A stretch of DNA of 64,000 bases from Streptomyces sp. NA04227 (GCF_013364195.1 NZ_CP054918.1:6871001-6935000); one strand, 5' to 3'. Numbered from the stretch's first letter, positions 27,418 to 36,468 are shown. A program made the numbers and translations. The notes: generated by a model not told the origin, from the letters alone.

Positions 27418-29124
27418 TCAGTCCTTCTTCGGCGAGGACGGCCCGGTGCCGTCGCTCTCGCGGAGTCCGGTGCCGCCGCTCTCGCGGAGTGCGGCGCGCC
27501 GGATCTTGCCGCTCTGGGTCTTGGGCAGGTCGGCGACGAGGTGGATCCGCCGGGGGCACTTGTAGGCGGCCAAGCGCTCGCGGCAGAAGGCGATCAGCTC
27601 CTCCTGCCCGGCGCTCCGCCCCGCCTTGAGCGAGACGTAGGCGGCGACCGTCTCACCGCGGTAGTCGTCCGGCACCCCGATGACGGCGGCCTCATGGACC
27701 GCCGGGTGCTCGTACAGCGCGTCCTCCACCTCGCGGGGCCAGACCTTGTACCCGGAAACGTTGATCTGGTCCTTGAGCCGGTCCACCAGAAAGACCCAGC
27801 CCCGCTCGTCGATGACGGCGACGTCACCGGTGCGCAGTCGCCCCTGCGGCATCGTCCGGCGCGTGGCCTCGGGCTTGCCCCAGTACCCAGGCACCACCTG
27901 CGGCCCGCTCAGTTCGAGTTCGCCCTCCTCCCCGTCGGGCACCGGCCTGCCGGACGAGTCCACGACGCGTGCTGTGAGGTGCGGCAGCGGCAGCCCGATC
28001 GACAGGGTTCCGCTCGGCGGGTGGACCGGCGCCCTGCCTCCCAAGGGCACGGCGATGACGGCGGAGGTCGTCTCGGTCATTCCGTAGACGTTGTGGATGT
28101 ACAGGCCGAATCGCTCCCGGAAGCGCTCGACGGTCGCCGGCGGGATCGGCGCGCCTCCGGAGTACAGGGCCTTCACGGACGAGAAGTGGTGCGCCCCGGC
28201 CTGCGGCAGCTCGTAGAGCGCGTTGTACGCCGTGATGGAGCCGATGGTGAAGGTCACCCCGTGCTCGGCGATGGCCTCCAAGGCGACTTCGGGGTGGAAT
28301 CGGCCCGCCAGGACGAGCGTGGTGTCGTTGAGCAGGGAGAGCGCCGCGTTGACCACCGCGCCGGTGATGTGGAACAGCGGAGCGACGGCGAGCACCACGT
28401 CACCGTCGCTCAGGCCGGTCCACGCTCCGTAGGTGGACACCACGCCGAGGACGTTGCCGTGGGTGTTCATGGCGCCCTTCGGCGGTCCTGTCGTGCCGGA
28501 GGTGTAGGTCAGGAACGCGACGTCGTCGGGGCCGAGTTCGACGGGCGCGGGCCGGGAACCGCCGAACTCCTCGATCAGCGCGAAGAGATCGCCGTCCGGA
28601 GCCGGGGCGGGGCGCTCCGTCGTCGCGAAGACCCGCGGATCGTTCCGCGACTGGCAGTCCAGCGCCGAGGTGCTGATCAACCACCTGACCGTGCCGCCCC
28701 TCAGGGTGCCGAGGGTCTCCTCGACGTCGGTGTCCGCGCAGACCACGCCGACCGCCCCCGCGTCGTCGACGATCCGGCGCAGCTCCTGACGCCGGTACAT
28801 CGGGTTGAGCCCCAGTGCCGTGGCCCCCAGCTTCCACAGGGCCAGCAGTACGAGGGCGTACTGCGGGACGCTCTGCAGGTACACGCCGACGCGGTCACCC
28901 CGTCCGGTCCCGAGGGCCTCGAATGCGGCGGCCAGGGCGTCCGACGCCGCGTCCACCTCCCGCGCGGACAGAGCGCCGTCGAAGTAGCGCAGCGCCGTGG
29001 CATCCGGATTGTTCGCGACCCGTGCTTTCCAGGCGGCCACGAGCGAGTCGTGGACGTCACCCGTCCCCGTATCCGGCTCGGCCGGGGGGAGGGCGTCCGG
29101 CCGCGGCTCCTCGTCCAGCGTCAT
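27418..29124 (-). CDS. AMP-dependent acyl-CoA ligase
   Basis: 568-aa adenylate-forming enzyme that activates a carboxylic acid as its CoA thioester. P-loop TYTSGTTGPPKGAM (residues ~209-222), NVYGMTETTSA, RTGDVAVIDERGW and the C-terminal hinge with the acyl-adenylate Lys in PKTQSGKIRR. The extreme C-terminus contains a tandem duplication (RESGGTGLRESDGTG). First gene of the leftward operon; starts at ATG 29124, divergent from a TetR gene across two perfect-arm palindromes. Substrate unknown; context suggests a hydroxy or oxo acid such as levulinate-type acids. Confidence 0.87.
   Translation of the reverse strand: MTLDEEPRPDALPPAEPDTGTGDVHDSLVAAWKARVANNPDATALRYFDGALSAREVDAASDALAAAFEALGTGRGDRVGVYLQSVPQYALVLLALWKLGATALGLNPMYRRQELRRIVDDAGAVGVVCADTDVEETLGTLRGGTVRWLISTSALDCQSRNDPRVFATTERPAPAPDGDLFALIEEFGGSRPAPVELGPDDVAFLTYTSGTTGPPKGAMNTHGNVLGVVSTYGAWTGLSDGDVVLAVAPLFHITGAVVNAALSLLNDTTLVLAGRFHPEVALEAIAEHGVTFTIGSITAYNALYELPQAGAHHFSSVKALYSGGAPIPPATVERFRERFGLYIHNVYGMTETTSAVIAVPLGGRAPVHPPSGTLSIGLPLPHLTARVVDSSGRPVPDGEEGELELSGPQVVPGYWGKPEATRRTMPQGRLRTGDVAVIDERGWVFLVDRLKDQINVSGYKVWPREVEDALYEHPAVHEAAVIGVPDDYRGETVAAYVSLKAGRSAGQEELIAFCRERLAAYKCPRRIHLVADLPKTQSGKIRRAALRESGGTGLRESDGTGPSSPKKD
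27443..27490 (-). repeat. 24-bp tandem duplication in the ligase C-terminus
   Basis: Two adjacent 24-bp units, 23 of 24 identical, encoding the repeated RES(G/D)GTG tail after the last conserved ligase motif. Confidence 0.85.
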
Positions 29125-29165
29125 GTGCTGTCCTTCCTGCCCGCATCTGTCCCGGATGCAGGGCT

Positions 29166-29202
29166 ACCGAGCGGCCGCTCGGCTACCGAGCGCTCGCTCG
29201 GT
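29166..29202. promoter_or_regulatory. Tandem ACCGAGCG-NN-CGCTCGGT operators
   Basis: Box 1 (29166-29183) ACCGAGCGGCCGCTCGGC and box 2 (29185-29202) ACCGAGCGCTCGCTCGGT, the second a perfect 8+2+8 palindrome, 19 bp apart start to start. They sit between the divergent acyl-CoA ligase and TetR genes and are classic TetR-type sites. Confidence 0.8.
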
Positions 29203-29310
29203 AAAGTGAAGAGGTGCGCCGAGGGCATGTCAAGAGGTCCGTACTCCGGCGGCCGGAGCGGCGCGGCATACTGTGCCGATGCGACGAGGGCCCGCGGGGA
29301 GTGGAGCGTT

Positions 29311-29937
29311 GTGACGAAGACCGATGCCGGGGCGGACTGGAGGGCCTACTCGGGCAGCGGGCTGCCGCCGATCCTCGACGCCGCGCTGGACTGCTTCGTG
29401 GAGCACGGCTATCACGGGACCACGATCCGCACCGTGGCCTCCCGCGCGGGACTCTCGGTGCCGGGGCTGTACCACCACTACGCCTCCAAGCAGGCGCTGC
29501 TCGTCGCGATCGTCTCCTACGCCATGGACGACCTGTGGGTACGCAGCAGCGCGGCACTGGAGGAGGCCGGAACCGACGTCCGGGGGAGGCTGGACCTGCT
29601 CGTGGAGTGCCTCGTGCTGTTCCACGCCCACCAGCGGGACCTCGCCTTCATCGCCGCCAGCGAGATTCGCAGCCTCAACGGAGAAGCCCGCGACACCTAC
29701 ATCGCCGCCCGTGACCGCCAGCAGCGACTGATGGACCAGGTGATCGCGGCCGGCGTCGCGCAAGGTGTCTTCACCACCGCCTATCCGCGCGAGGTCAGCA
29801 GGGCGATCGTCACCATGTGCACGGGTGTTTCCCAGTGGTACCGCGCGGAGGGTGAGCACACCCCCCAGGAACTCGCCGCGCGATACTGCGAGATGACACG
29901 TAGGACGGTGGGTGCCCTGTCACCGTCCCGGTCATGA
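29311..29937 (+). CDS. TetR/AcrR family regulator of the acyl-CoA operon
   Basis: 208-aa regulator. HTH: PPILDAALDCFVEHGYHGTTIRTVA followed by SRAGLSVPGLYHHYASKQALL. The C-terminal domain resembles those of KstR2/FadR-like actinobacterial TetR proteins that sense acyl-CoA esters. GTG at 29311 has GGGGAG and GGAG upstream; ATG at 29227 is an in-frame alternative. It is divergent from the ligase operon across two strong operators, so it most likely represses that operon and itself, with an acyl-CoA intermediate as inducer (inference). Confidence 0.85.
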   Translation: MTKTDAGADWRAYSGSGLPPILDAALDCFVEHGYHGTTIRTVASRAGLSVPGLYHHYASKQALLVAIVSYAMDDLWVRSSAALEEAGTDVRGRLDLLVECLVLFHAHQRDLAFIAASEIRSLNGEARDTYIAARDRQQRLMDQVIAAGVAQGVFTTAYPREVSRAIVTMCTGVSQWYRAEGEHTPQELAARYCEMTRRTVGALSPSRS

Positions 29938-29939
29938 GC

Positions 29940-30405
29940 AACCGGGCCCGGTGCGCGTGCCCTTGACCGGGCGAGCACGCGGCGCAGGTGGGCGTTGGTG
30001 AAGGTGCCCTGCGGATCGAGTCGCGATCGGATCGCCTGGAACCGTTCCCACTCGGGGTAGCGGGCGTCGAGTTCGTCCGCCGTCATCAGATGCCGTTTGC
30101 CCCGGTGCGGCCGGCCCTCGAAAGCCAGGGCGATGTCCTGGGCGATCCGGAAGTACCGCTCCCAGGGCATGCCCCGGTACATTTGCACGGCGAGGTAGGC
30201 GGTCTCGCGCCCGTAGGCCGGGCTCAGGTGGGACAGCTCGTCCGCGGCGACGAACCGCACCTCGATGGGGAAGCCCACGTCAGGCGTTCGCGGTCGATGG
30301 CCCGCAGGATCTCCTGGAGAACTTCGGCGCGGGCGGCCCGGGGCACCGCCCATTCCCTCTCCGTGAAGCGCACCGAACGCCGGCTGGCGCCACTCCCGGA
30401 GTGAG
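29940..30405 (-). pseudogene. Remnant of FAD-linked oxidase (D-arabinono-lactone/L-gulonolactone oxidase family), C-terminal part
   Basis: In one minus frame, VRFTEREWAVPRAARAEVLQ and EILRAIDRERL are readable; the homology then continues in another frame as VGFPIEVRFVAADELSHLSP, AYGRETAYLAVQMYRGMPWE and DPQGTFTNAHLRRVLA. Both parts match the C-terminal ALO domain of FAD-binding oxidases. Restoring one G near 30280 would rejoin the frames as ERLDVGFPIE. The FAD-binding N-terminal two thirds is missing, since a TetR gene occupies the upstream DNA, and no proper stop follows, so this is a decayed fragment. Confidence 0.75.
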
Positions 30406-30510
30406 GAAGTGGAAGTCGTCGCCGCCGGGATGGCCTGCAACATCACCCCCGTGGCGGCACATCGCCACTCGCCTCACCCCAGCGTCCGGTTCGTCCCGAA
30501 CGGCGACCAC

Positions 30511-30550
30511 CCCGGCCCGGCCCGGCCCGGCCCGGCCCGGCCCGGCCCGG
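30511..30550. repeat. CCCGG pentamer repeat, eight copies
   Basis: Eight perfect consecutive CCCGG units between the oxidase remnant and a TetR gene's 3' end. Non-coding. Confidence 0.95.
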
Positions 30551-30584
30551 TCCGCGGCAGGCGGACGTGCGGACGAGTGCCGGA

Positions 30585-31154
<570 letters not shown>

Positions 31155-31170
31155 GGGGCGAGTTTACCAG

Positions 31171-31228
31171 CGGTAGCGAAGTTACCGGCAGATGTGAATT
31201 TACAGTCAACGGTAGAAATGCATTACCC
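31171..31228. promoter_or_regulatory. GGTA...TACC inverted repeats between TetR and MMPL genes
   Basis: CGGTA-GCGAAGT-TACCG (31171-31187) has perfect 5-bp arms; a second, looser copy is GGTA-N9-TACC (31211-31227). A TTACC half-site also occurs at 31164. Candidate TetR operators in an AT-richer promoter region. Confidence 0.5.
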
Positions 31229-31330
31229 TGCAAGTCTGCGGAAGTGCCTCGATCTGCTCCGCTGCTTCCGTTACCTCCCTTATCCCTGTTTTGCTCCTCG
31301 GTCGTGGCACGACCGGTTAGGAAGTCGTCG

Positions 31331-33562
31331 ATGGCCTCATGCCTGTACGCCTGGGCGCGGTGGATGGTTCGCCGCCGCCGCTGGGTGATAGCCGCCTGGA
31401 TCCTCCTTCTTGCCGTCGTCGGCGGCATGGGAGCGACCTTGCACGGAAAGACGTCCACGGAGTTCACCGTCCCCGGTGTGGAGTCCCAGCAGGCGCAGGA
31501 CCTGCTGAAGGAGAAGTTCCCCTCGGCCGCCGGCGGTGTCGTGCGCGTAGTGGTCGCCGCCCCCGAGGGGAGGACCGTCACGGACCCGGCGCAGCGGCAG
31601 GCGCTCGACGGCGCCCTGCGCGAGGCGGCGAAGGTACCGGGTGTCGTCAACGTCACCCGGCCGGCATCCGTCGGTGCGGTGTCGTCGGACCGGACCATCG
31701 CGTACTCCGACGTCCGGTTCGCCGAGGAGGCCGCCGAGGTGCCCGAGGAGGCCAAGGACGAACTGGACACCGTGGTGCAGCCCCTGCGTGAAGCAGGGAT
31801 GCAGGTCGAGCTGGGCGGATCGGCGATGCTTCCGCAGGCGGAGGCGGGAGGTCCGGCCGAACTGGTGGGTGTCGTCATCGCCTTCGTGGTCCTCGCCGTC
31901 GCGCTCGGCTCCCTCGTGGCGGCCGGACTGCCGCTGGTGACCGCGCTCCTGGGTGTGGCCGTCGGCGTGCTCGGCACGATGTTCGTCTCCCGCTTTGTGG
32001 AGATGACGGGCACCGCGACCGTACTGGCGCTGATGATCGGCCTGGCAGTCGGCATCGACTACGCGCTGTTTGTCATCTCCCGGCACCGCGAGCAACTCGT
32101 CGACCCGGACACCGGCTGGGAAGAGTCGATCGCACGCGCCACCGCCACGGCCGGCGGCGCGGTCGTGTTCGCCGGTGCCACGGTCGTCATCGCGCTGGCC
32201 GCATTGGCCATCACCGGTATCCCGTTCCTCACCGTCATGGGCCTGGCCGGCGCCGTGACCGTACTGATAGCCGTTCTGGTCGCCATCAGCCTGCTCCCGG
32301 CAGTACTCGGAGTGTTCGGCGAGCGGATGCGCCCGCGCCGCAAGCGGAAGGCCAAGGGCAGGGACCGTACCCCCGGCGCCTGGGGTCTGGCCTGGGCACG
32401 TACGGTCACCCGCGCACCCGCCGTCGTACTGCTCGTCGGTATCCTCGGCCTGCTCGCGCTCGCCCTGCCCGCCCGCGACCTGCGCCTCGGCCTGCCCAGC
32501 TTCGCCTCCCAGCCCGAGGCCACCACACAGCACAAGAGCTATGACCTGCTCACCGAGGGATTCGGACCCGGCTTCAACGCCACCCTCACCACCGTGGTGG
32601 ACACCGGCGGGATCCCGCAGGGCGAGCGTCAGGCCACCTTGACCCAACTGCGCGGTGCGCTGGCCGCCGACAAGAACGTGGCCGCCGTCTCGCCCGTGGT
32701 GTCCGGCCCCTCCGGCGGCATCGTGGTCATGTCCGTCGTACCGAAGTCGAGCCCCGACGCCCAGGCCACCACCGACCTGGTCCACCGCATGCGCGACCAG
32801 GCACCCAAGGTCGCCGAGGCGGGCGGTGCCCTCTATGTCACCGGGCAGACGGCCATGGCCATCGATGTCGCCGGCAAGCTCGGCGACGCACTGCCCCTGT
32901 TCATCGGCGTCATCGTCCTCCTGGCCCTGATCCTGCTGGCCATCGCCTTCCGGTCGGTGCTCGTGCCGCTCAAGGCCGCGCTCGGCTTCCTGCTCTCGGT
33001 CGGTGCGAGCCTGGGCGCCGCGGTCTGGGTCTTCCAGCAGGGCCACCTGAACGGTCCGCTGGATGTGGCGGCCGCTGGTCCGGTCACCAGCTTCCTACCG
33101 GTACTGCTGATCGGTGTGCTCTTCGGGCTGGCCATGGACTACGAAGTGTTCCTCGTCAGCCGGATGCGTGAGCACTACGAGAACAGCAAGGATCCCGCCG
33201 AGGCGATCGCGCAGGGTGTCTCGCGCAGTGCAAGGGTCGTCGTGGCCGCCGCGCTGATCATGGTCGCGGTCTTCGGCGGATTCATCTTCAACGAGGACCC
33301 GATCATCAAGTCCATCGGCTTCGCACTCGCCTTCGGCGTGTTCGTCGACGCCTTCGTCGTCCGCATGACGCTCGTGCCCGCGGCCATGGCTCTCCTCGGG
33401 CGGCGCGCCTGGAGCATGCCCGGGTGGCTCGACCGGCTGCTCCCGGACGTCGACATCGAGGGCGCACGGCTGCCGGCCGCGAAGCCGGCCGAACCCGCCA
33501 CCGGCGCGGCGGGCAACACGCGGAAGGACTCGTCGGAGGACATGGGCGCCGTCCGGGTCTGA
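31331..33562 (+). CDS. MMPL family RND-type transporter
   Basis: 743-aa integral membrane protein of the MMPL superfamily. An N-terminal helix (RRRRWVIAAWILLLAVVGGM) is followed by a large extracytoplasmic loop, five helices with the GIDYALFVISRHREQL motif, a second loop and five more helices with GLAMDYEVFLVSRMREHY. The two repeated halves with Asp-Tyr pairs in the proton-relay helix are diagnostic. Probable exporter of lipids or lipophilic toxins. ATG at 31331 follows AGGAAG; the frame upstream to 31244 is promoter DNA. Confidence 0.9.
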   Translation: MASCLYAWARWMVRRRRWVIAAWILLLAVVGGMGATLHGKTSTEFTVPGVESQQAQDLLKEKFPSAAGGVVRVVVAAPEGRTVTDPAQRQALDGALREAAKVPGVVNVTRPASVGAVSSDRTIAYSDVRFAEEAAEVPEEAKDELDTVVQPLREAGMQVELGGSAMLPQAEAGGPAELVGVVIAFVVLAVALGSLVAAGLPLVTALLGVAVGVLGTMFVSRFVEMTGTATVLALMIGLAVGIDYALFVISRHREQLVDPDTGWEESIARATATAGGAVVFAGATVVIALAALAITGIPFLTVMGLAGAVTVLIAVLVAISLLPAVLGVFGERMRPRRKRKAKGRDRTPGAWGLAWARTVTRAPAVVLLVGILGLLALALPARDLRLGLPSFASQPEATTQHKSYDLLTEGFGPGFNATLTTVVDTGGIPQGERQATLTQLRGALAADKNVAAVSPVVSGPSGGIVVMSVVPKSSPDAQATTDLVHRMRDQAPKVAEAGGALYVTGQTAMAIDVAGKLGDALPLFIGVIVLLALILLAIAFRSVLVPLKAALGFLLSVGASLGAAVWVFQQGHLNGPLDVAAAGPVTSFLPVLLIGVLFGLAMDYEVFLVSRMREHYENSKDPAEAIAQGVSRSARVVVAAALIMVAVFGGFIFNEDPIIKSIGFALAFGVFVDAFVVRMTLVPAAMALLGRRAWSMPGWLDRLLPDVDIEGARLPAAKPAEPATGAAGNTRKDSSEDMGAVRV

Positions 33563-33593
33563 CCCAGTCGGCGGCGGCCCTTCCGCCCTCGCC

Positions 33594-33642
33594 AATGTTG
33601 ACACTGCATACTTTCACCCGTAATGTATGCAGCGTCAACATT
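33594..33642. promoter_or_regulatory. Head-to-head 17-bp operator boxes (18-bp-arm inverted repeat)
   Basis: Arm 1 (33594-33611) AATGTTGACACTGCATAC and arm 2 (33625-33642) GTATGCAGCGTCAACATT are reverse complements with one mismatch and a 13-nt spacer. Each arm contains the TGTTGAC-N2-TGC-W-TAC box also seen at 13.9 and 18.75 kb. It lies 170 bp before the quinone oxidoreductase start. Confidence 0.75.
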
Positions 33643-33811
33643 CGGCTCGGGTATAGGCCACCAAAGTCGGGCATTCTTGCCGTGCCCGGTATCGCGTGAC
33701 GGTGCGTTTTGACGCATGTTGGCGCCGGCCGCCCCGGGGCAGCGTGCCGCGAGCACTCTGCCCCCGGTCGCCGTAGGAGCCCTTCACCCCCAGTCGTAGG
33801 AGCGGAGAACC

Positions 33812-34780
33812 ATGAAGGCTGTATCGATCAAGGAACCCGGTGGCCCCGAGGTCCTGGAGTGGATCGACGTCGAGGACCCGACACCCGGCGCAGGGGAAGT
33901 GGTCGTCGACGTGGCGGCCGGCGCCCTGAACCGGGCAGATGTCATGCAGCGGTGGGGCCTCTACCCGCTGGAGCCGGGCACTTCCCCATACCCGGGGCTC
34001 GAAGTCTCGGGCCGTATCAGTGCCGTGGGCGAGGGAGTCACCGGCTGGCAGATGGGCGACGAGGTCTGCGCCCTGCTGACCGGGGGCGGCTACGCGCAGA
34101 AGGTCGCCGTGCCCGCGGGGCAGCTGCTGACCATCCCCAAGGGGGTTGGCCTGGTCGAGGCGGCCGGTCTGCCGGAGGTCGCCTCGACGGTGTGGTCCAA
34201 CCTCGTCATGACCGCGGGCCTGAAGGCGGGCGAGACCCTCCTCGTGCACGGCGGCGCCGGTGGTGTGGGCACCTCGGCGATCCAGATTGCCAAGGCCCTG
34301 GGAGCCCGTGTCGTCACCACCGTCGGCGGGCCGGAGAAGGCCGCCCAGGTCCGGGAGTTGGGTGCCGATGTGGCCGTCGACTACCGCACCGAGGACTTCA
34401 CCGAGCACGGCCCCTACGACGTGATCCTCGACGTCATCGGCGGCGCCTACCTGGACCGCAACATCGGATCCCTGGCGGCCGACGGCCGCCTGGTCGTCAT
34501 CGGCCTGCAGAACGGACTCGAAGGCCAGCTCAACCTCGCCGAGATCGTCTTCAAGCGGATCTCCGTGTACGGCACCACCCTGCGTACCCGCTCCAAGGAG
34601 CAGAAGGCCGCCATCGTCGCCGAGGTACAGAACAACGTCTGGCCGATGATCGAGAACGGCACCGTCCGGCTCGTCATCGACAAGACCCTGCCCATGGCCG
34701 ACGCCGCCGAGGGGCACCGGCTCATGGAAGCCGGAGGCCACCTCGGCAAGATTCTCCTGGTCAACGACGAAGGCGTATGA
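33812..34780 (+). CDS. NAD(P)H-quinone oxidoreductase, zinc-independent MDR family
   Basis: 322-aa medium-chain reductase of the QOR/PIG3 type. N-terminal MKAVSIKEPGGPEVLEW, substrate segment AGALNRADVMQRWGLYP, and NADPH motif HGGAGGVGTSAIQIAKALGA are present; zinc ligands are absent. It ends with AGGHLGKILLV. Predicted one- or two-electron reduction of quinones or enones with NADPH. ATG at 33812 follows AGGAGCGGAG. Preceded by the paired operator boxes, so it probably belongs to the same regulon as the OYE gene. Confidence 0.87.
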   Translation: MKAVSIKEPGGPEVLEWIDVEDPTPGAGEVVVDVAAGALNRADVMQRWGLYPLEPGTSPYPGLEVSGRISAVGEGVTGWQMGDEVCALLTGGGYAQKVAVPAGQLLTIPKGVGLVEAAGLPEVASTVWSNLVMTAGLKAGETLLVHGGAGGVGTSAIQIAKALGARVVTTVGGPEKAAQVRELGADVAVDYRTEDFTEHGPYDVILDVIGGAYLDRNIGSLAADGRLVVIGLQNGLEGQLNLAEIVFKRISVYGTTLRTRSKEQKAAIVAEVQNNVWPMIENGTVRLVIDKTLPMADAAEGHRLMEAGGHLGKILLVNDEGV

Positions 34781-34902
34781 CGCTTTCGGCACCAGAGGCG
34801 AGCCCGTCCGCCCGGTCCCGGCCCGAAGTGCCAGAGAAGTCCCAGGAGGCCGCCGCGCTCCCTCGGGACCCGCATCGGCGCAGGTCACGCGAAGTGCGGC
34901 GG

Positions 34903-34934
34903 CATCTGAGCGCGGCGGCATCCGCCGTCAGATG
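34903..34934. terminator. Bidirectional hairpin between convergent genes
   Basis: CATCTGA and TCAGATG arms flank an inner CGGCGG-cat-CCGCCG stem (3-nt bulge). It overlaps the stop of the MurA-like gene and lies 120 bp after the quinone oxidoreductase. Confidence 0.6.
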
Positions 34935-36457
34935 TCCCGAAAGATCTCGATCTGTGCCCCCACCGAGTTCAGCCGCTCCGCCAGATCCTCGTAACCCCGG
35001 TTGATGACATAGACGTTGCGCAGCACAGAGGTGCCGTCGGCGGCCATCATGGCGAGGAGGACGACCACGGCGGGGCGCAGGGCGGGCGGGCACATCATTT
35101 CGGCGGCGCGCCAGCGGGTCGGGCCGTCGACCAGGACGCGGTGCGGGTCGAGCAACTGGAGCCTGCCACCGAGGCGGTTGAGGTCGGTGAGGTAGATGGC
35201 GCGGTTGTCGTAGACCCAGTCGTGGATCAGGGTCTGGCCCTGGGCGGCGGCGGCGATGGCCGCGAAGAAGGGGACGTTGTCGATGTTGAGGCCCGGGAAG
35301 GGCATCGGGTGGATCTTGTCGATGGGCGCCTCCAGTTTGGAGGGACGCACGGTGAGGTCCACCAGGCGGGTGCGGGCGTTGTCCGCGACGTACTCGGCCG
35401 AACGGTCGTGGTCCAGGCCCATCTCCTCCAGGACCGCGAGTTCGATCTCCAGGAACTCGATCGGCACCCGGCGTACGGTCAGTTCGGAGCCGGTGACCAC
35501 CGCGGCGGCCAGCAGGCTCATCGCCTCGACCGGGTCCTCGGAGGGGGAGTAGTCCACGTCCACGTCGATCTCCGCGACGCCGTGCACGGTGAGGGTCGTG
35601 GTGCCGATGCCGTCGACGCGTACGCCGAGTGCCTCCAGGAAGAAGCACAGGTCCTGGACCATGTAGTTGGAGGAGGCGTTGCGGATGATGGTCTTGCCGT
35701 CGTAACGGGCGGCGGCCAGCAGGGCGTTCTCGGTCACGGTGTCGCCGCGCTCGGTCAGCACGATGGGGCGGCCGGGGGCGATGTCGCGCTCCACCTCGGC
35801 GTGGTACAGGCCCTCGGTCGCCGTGATGTCCAGGCCGAACCGGCGCAGGGCGATCATGTGCGGTTCGATGGTGCGGGTGCCCAGGTCGCAGCCGCCCGCG
35901 TAGGGCAGCTTGAAGTGGTCGAGGCGGTGCAGCAGCGGGCCGAGGAACATGATGATCGAGCGGGTGCGGCGGGCCGCGTCCGCGTCGATGGCGTCGAGGT
36001 CGAGCTTGGCGGGCGGGACGATCTCCAGGTCCACCCCGTCGTTGATCCAGCGGGTGCGCACGCCGATCGAGCCGAGCACTTCGAGGAGCCGGTAGACCTC
36101 CTCGATACGGGCCACCCGGCGCAGCACCGTCCGGCCGTTGTTGAGCAGCGAGGCACACAGCAGGGCGACACAGGCGTTCTTGCTCGTCTTGACGTCGATG
36201 GCGCCCGAGAGGCGGCGGCCGCCGACGACTCTCAGGTGCATCGGGCCCGCGTAACCGAGCGAGACGATCTCGCTGTCCAGGGCCTCGCCGATCCGCGCGA
36301 TCATCTCAAGGCTGATGTTCTGGTTTCCGCGTTCGATCCGGTTGACCGCGCTCTGACTTGTGTTGAGCGCTTCCGCCAACTGCGACTGGGTCCAGCCCCG
36401 GTGCTGCCGGGCGTCACGGATGAGCTTGCCGATGCGTACGAGGTAGTCGTCTGCCAT
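34928..36457 (-). CDS. HTH (Xre)-MurA fusion: UDP-GlcNAc 1-carboxyvinyltransferase-like protein
   Basis: 509 aa. Residues ~5-62 are a Cro/C1-type HTH (IRDARQHRGWTQSQLAEAL, NTSQSAVNRIERGNQNIS). Residues ~75-509 are an EPSP-synthase/MurA fold with the substrate-binding SKNA (Lys93, Asn94), the catalytic-loop Cys190 in YAGGCDLGTRTIEPH, the TVTENALLAA segment and the PFPGLNIDNVPF block. The active-site Cys and Lys/Asn pair are kept, so the enzyme may be active, or it may use UDP-GlcNAc as a sensor ligand. It corresponds by position to SCO5998 (second MurA homologue) as I remember it. ATG at 36457 lacks a clear ribosome site. Confidence 0.85.
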   Translation of the reverse strand: MADDYLVRIGKLIRDARQHRGWTQSQLAEALNTSQSAVNRIERGNQNISLEMIARIGEALDSEIVSLGYAGPMHLRVVGGRRLSGAIDVKTSKNACVALLCASLLNNGRTVLRRVARIEEVYRLLEVLGSIGVRTRWINDGVDLEIVPPAKLDLDAIDADAARRTRSIIMFLGPLLHRLDHFKLPYAGGCDLGTRTIEPHMIALRRFGLDITATEGLYHAEVERDIAPGRPIVLTERGDTVTENALLAAARYDGKTIIRNASSNYMVQDLCFFLEALGVRVDGIGTTTLTVHGVAEIDVDVDYSPSEDPVEAMSLLAAAVVTGSELTVRRVPIEFLEIELAVLEEMGLDHDRSAEYVADNARTRLVDLTVRPSKLEAPIDKIHPMPFPGLNIDNVPFFAAIAAAAQGQTLIHDWVYDNRAIYLTDLNRLGGRLQLLDPHRVLVDGPTRWRAAEMMCPPALRPAVVVLLAMMAADGTSVLRNVYVINRGYEDLAERLNSVGAQIEIFRDI

Positions 36458-36468
36458 GACGGCAGGCT

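Noticed and set aside
26674..29310. Long plus-strand frame leading into the TetR gene at 29311
   Set aside because: Only the last 208 residues are TetR-like; the rest mirrors the SDR and ligase genes on the other strand and runs through the operator region.
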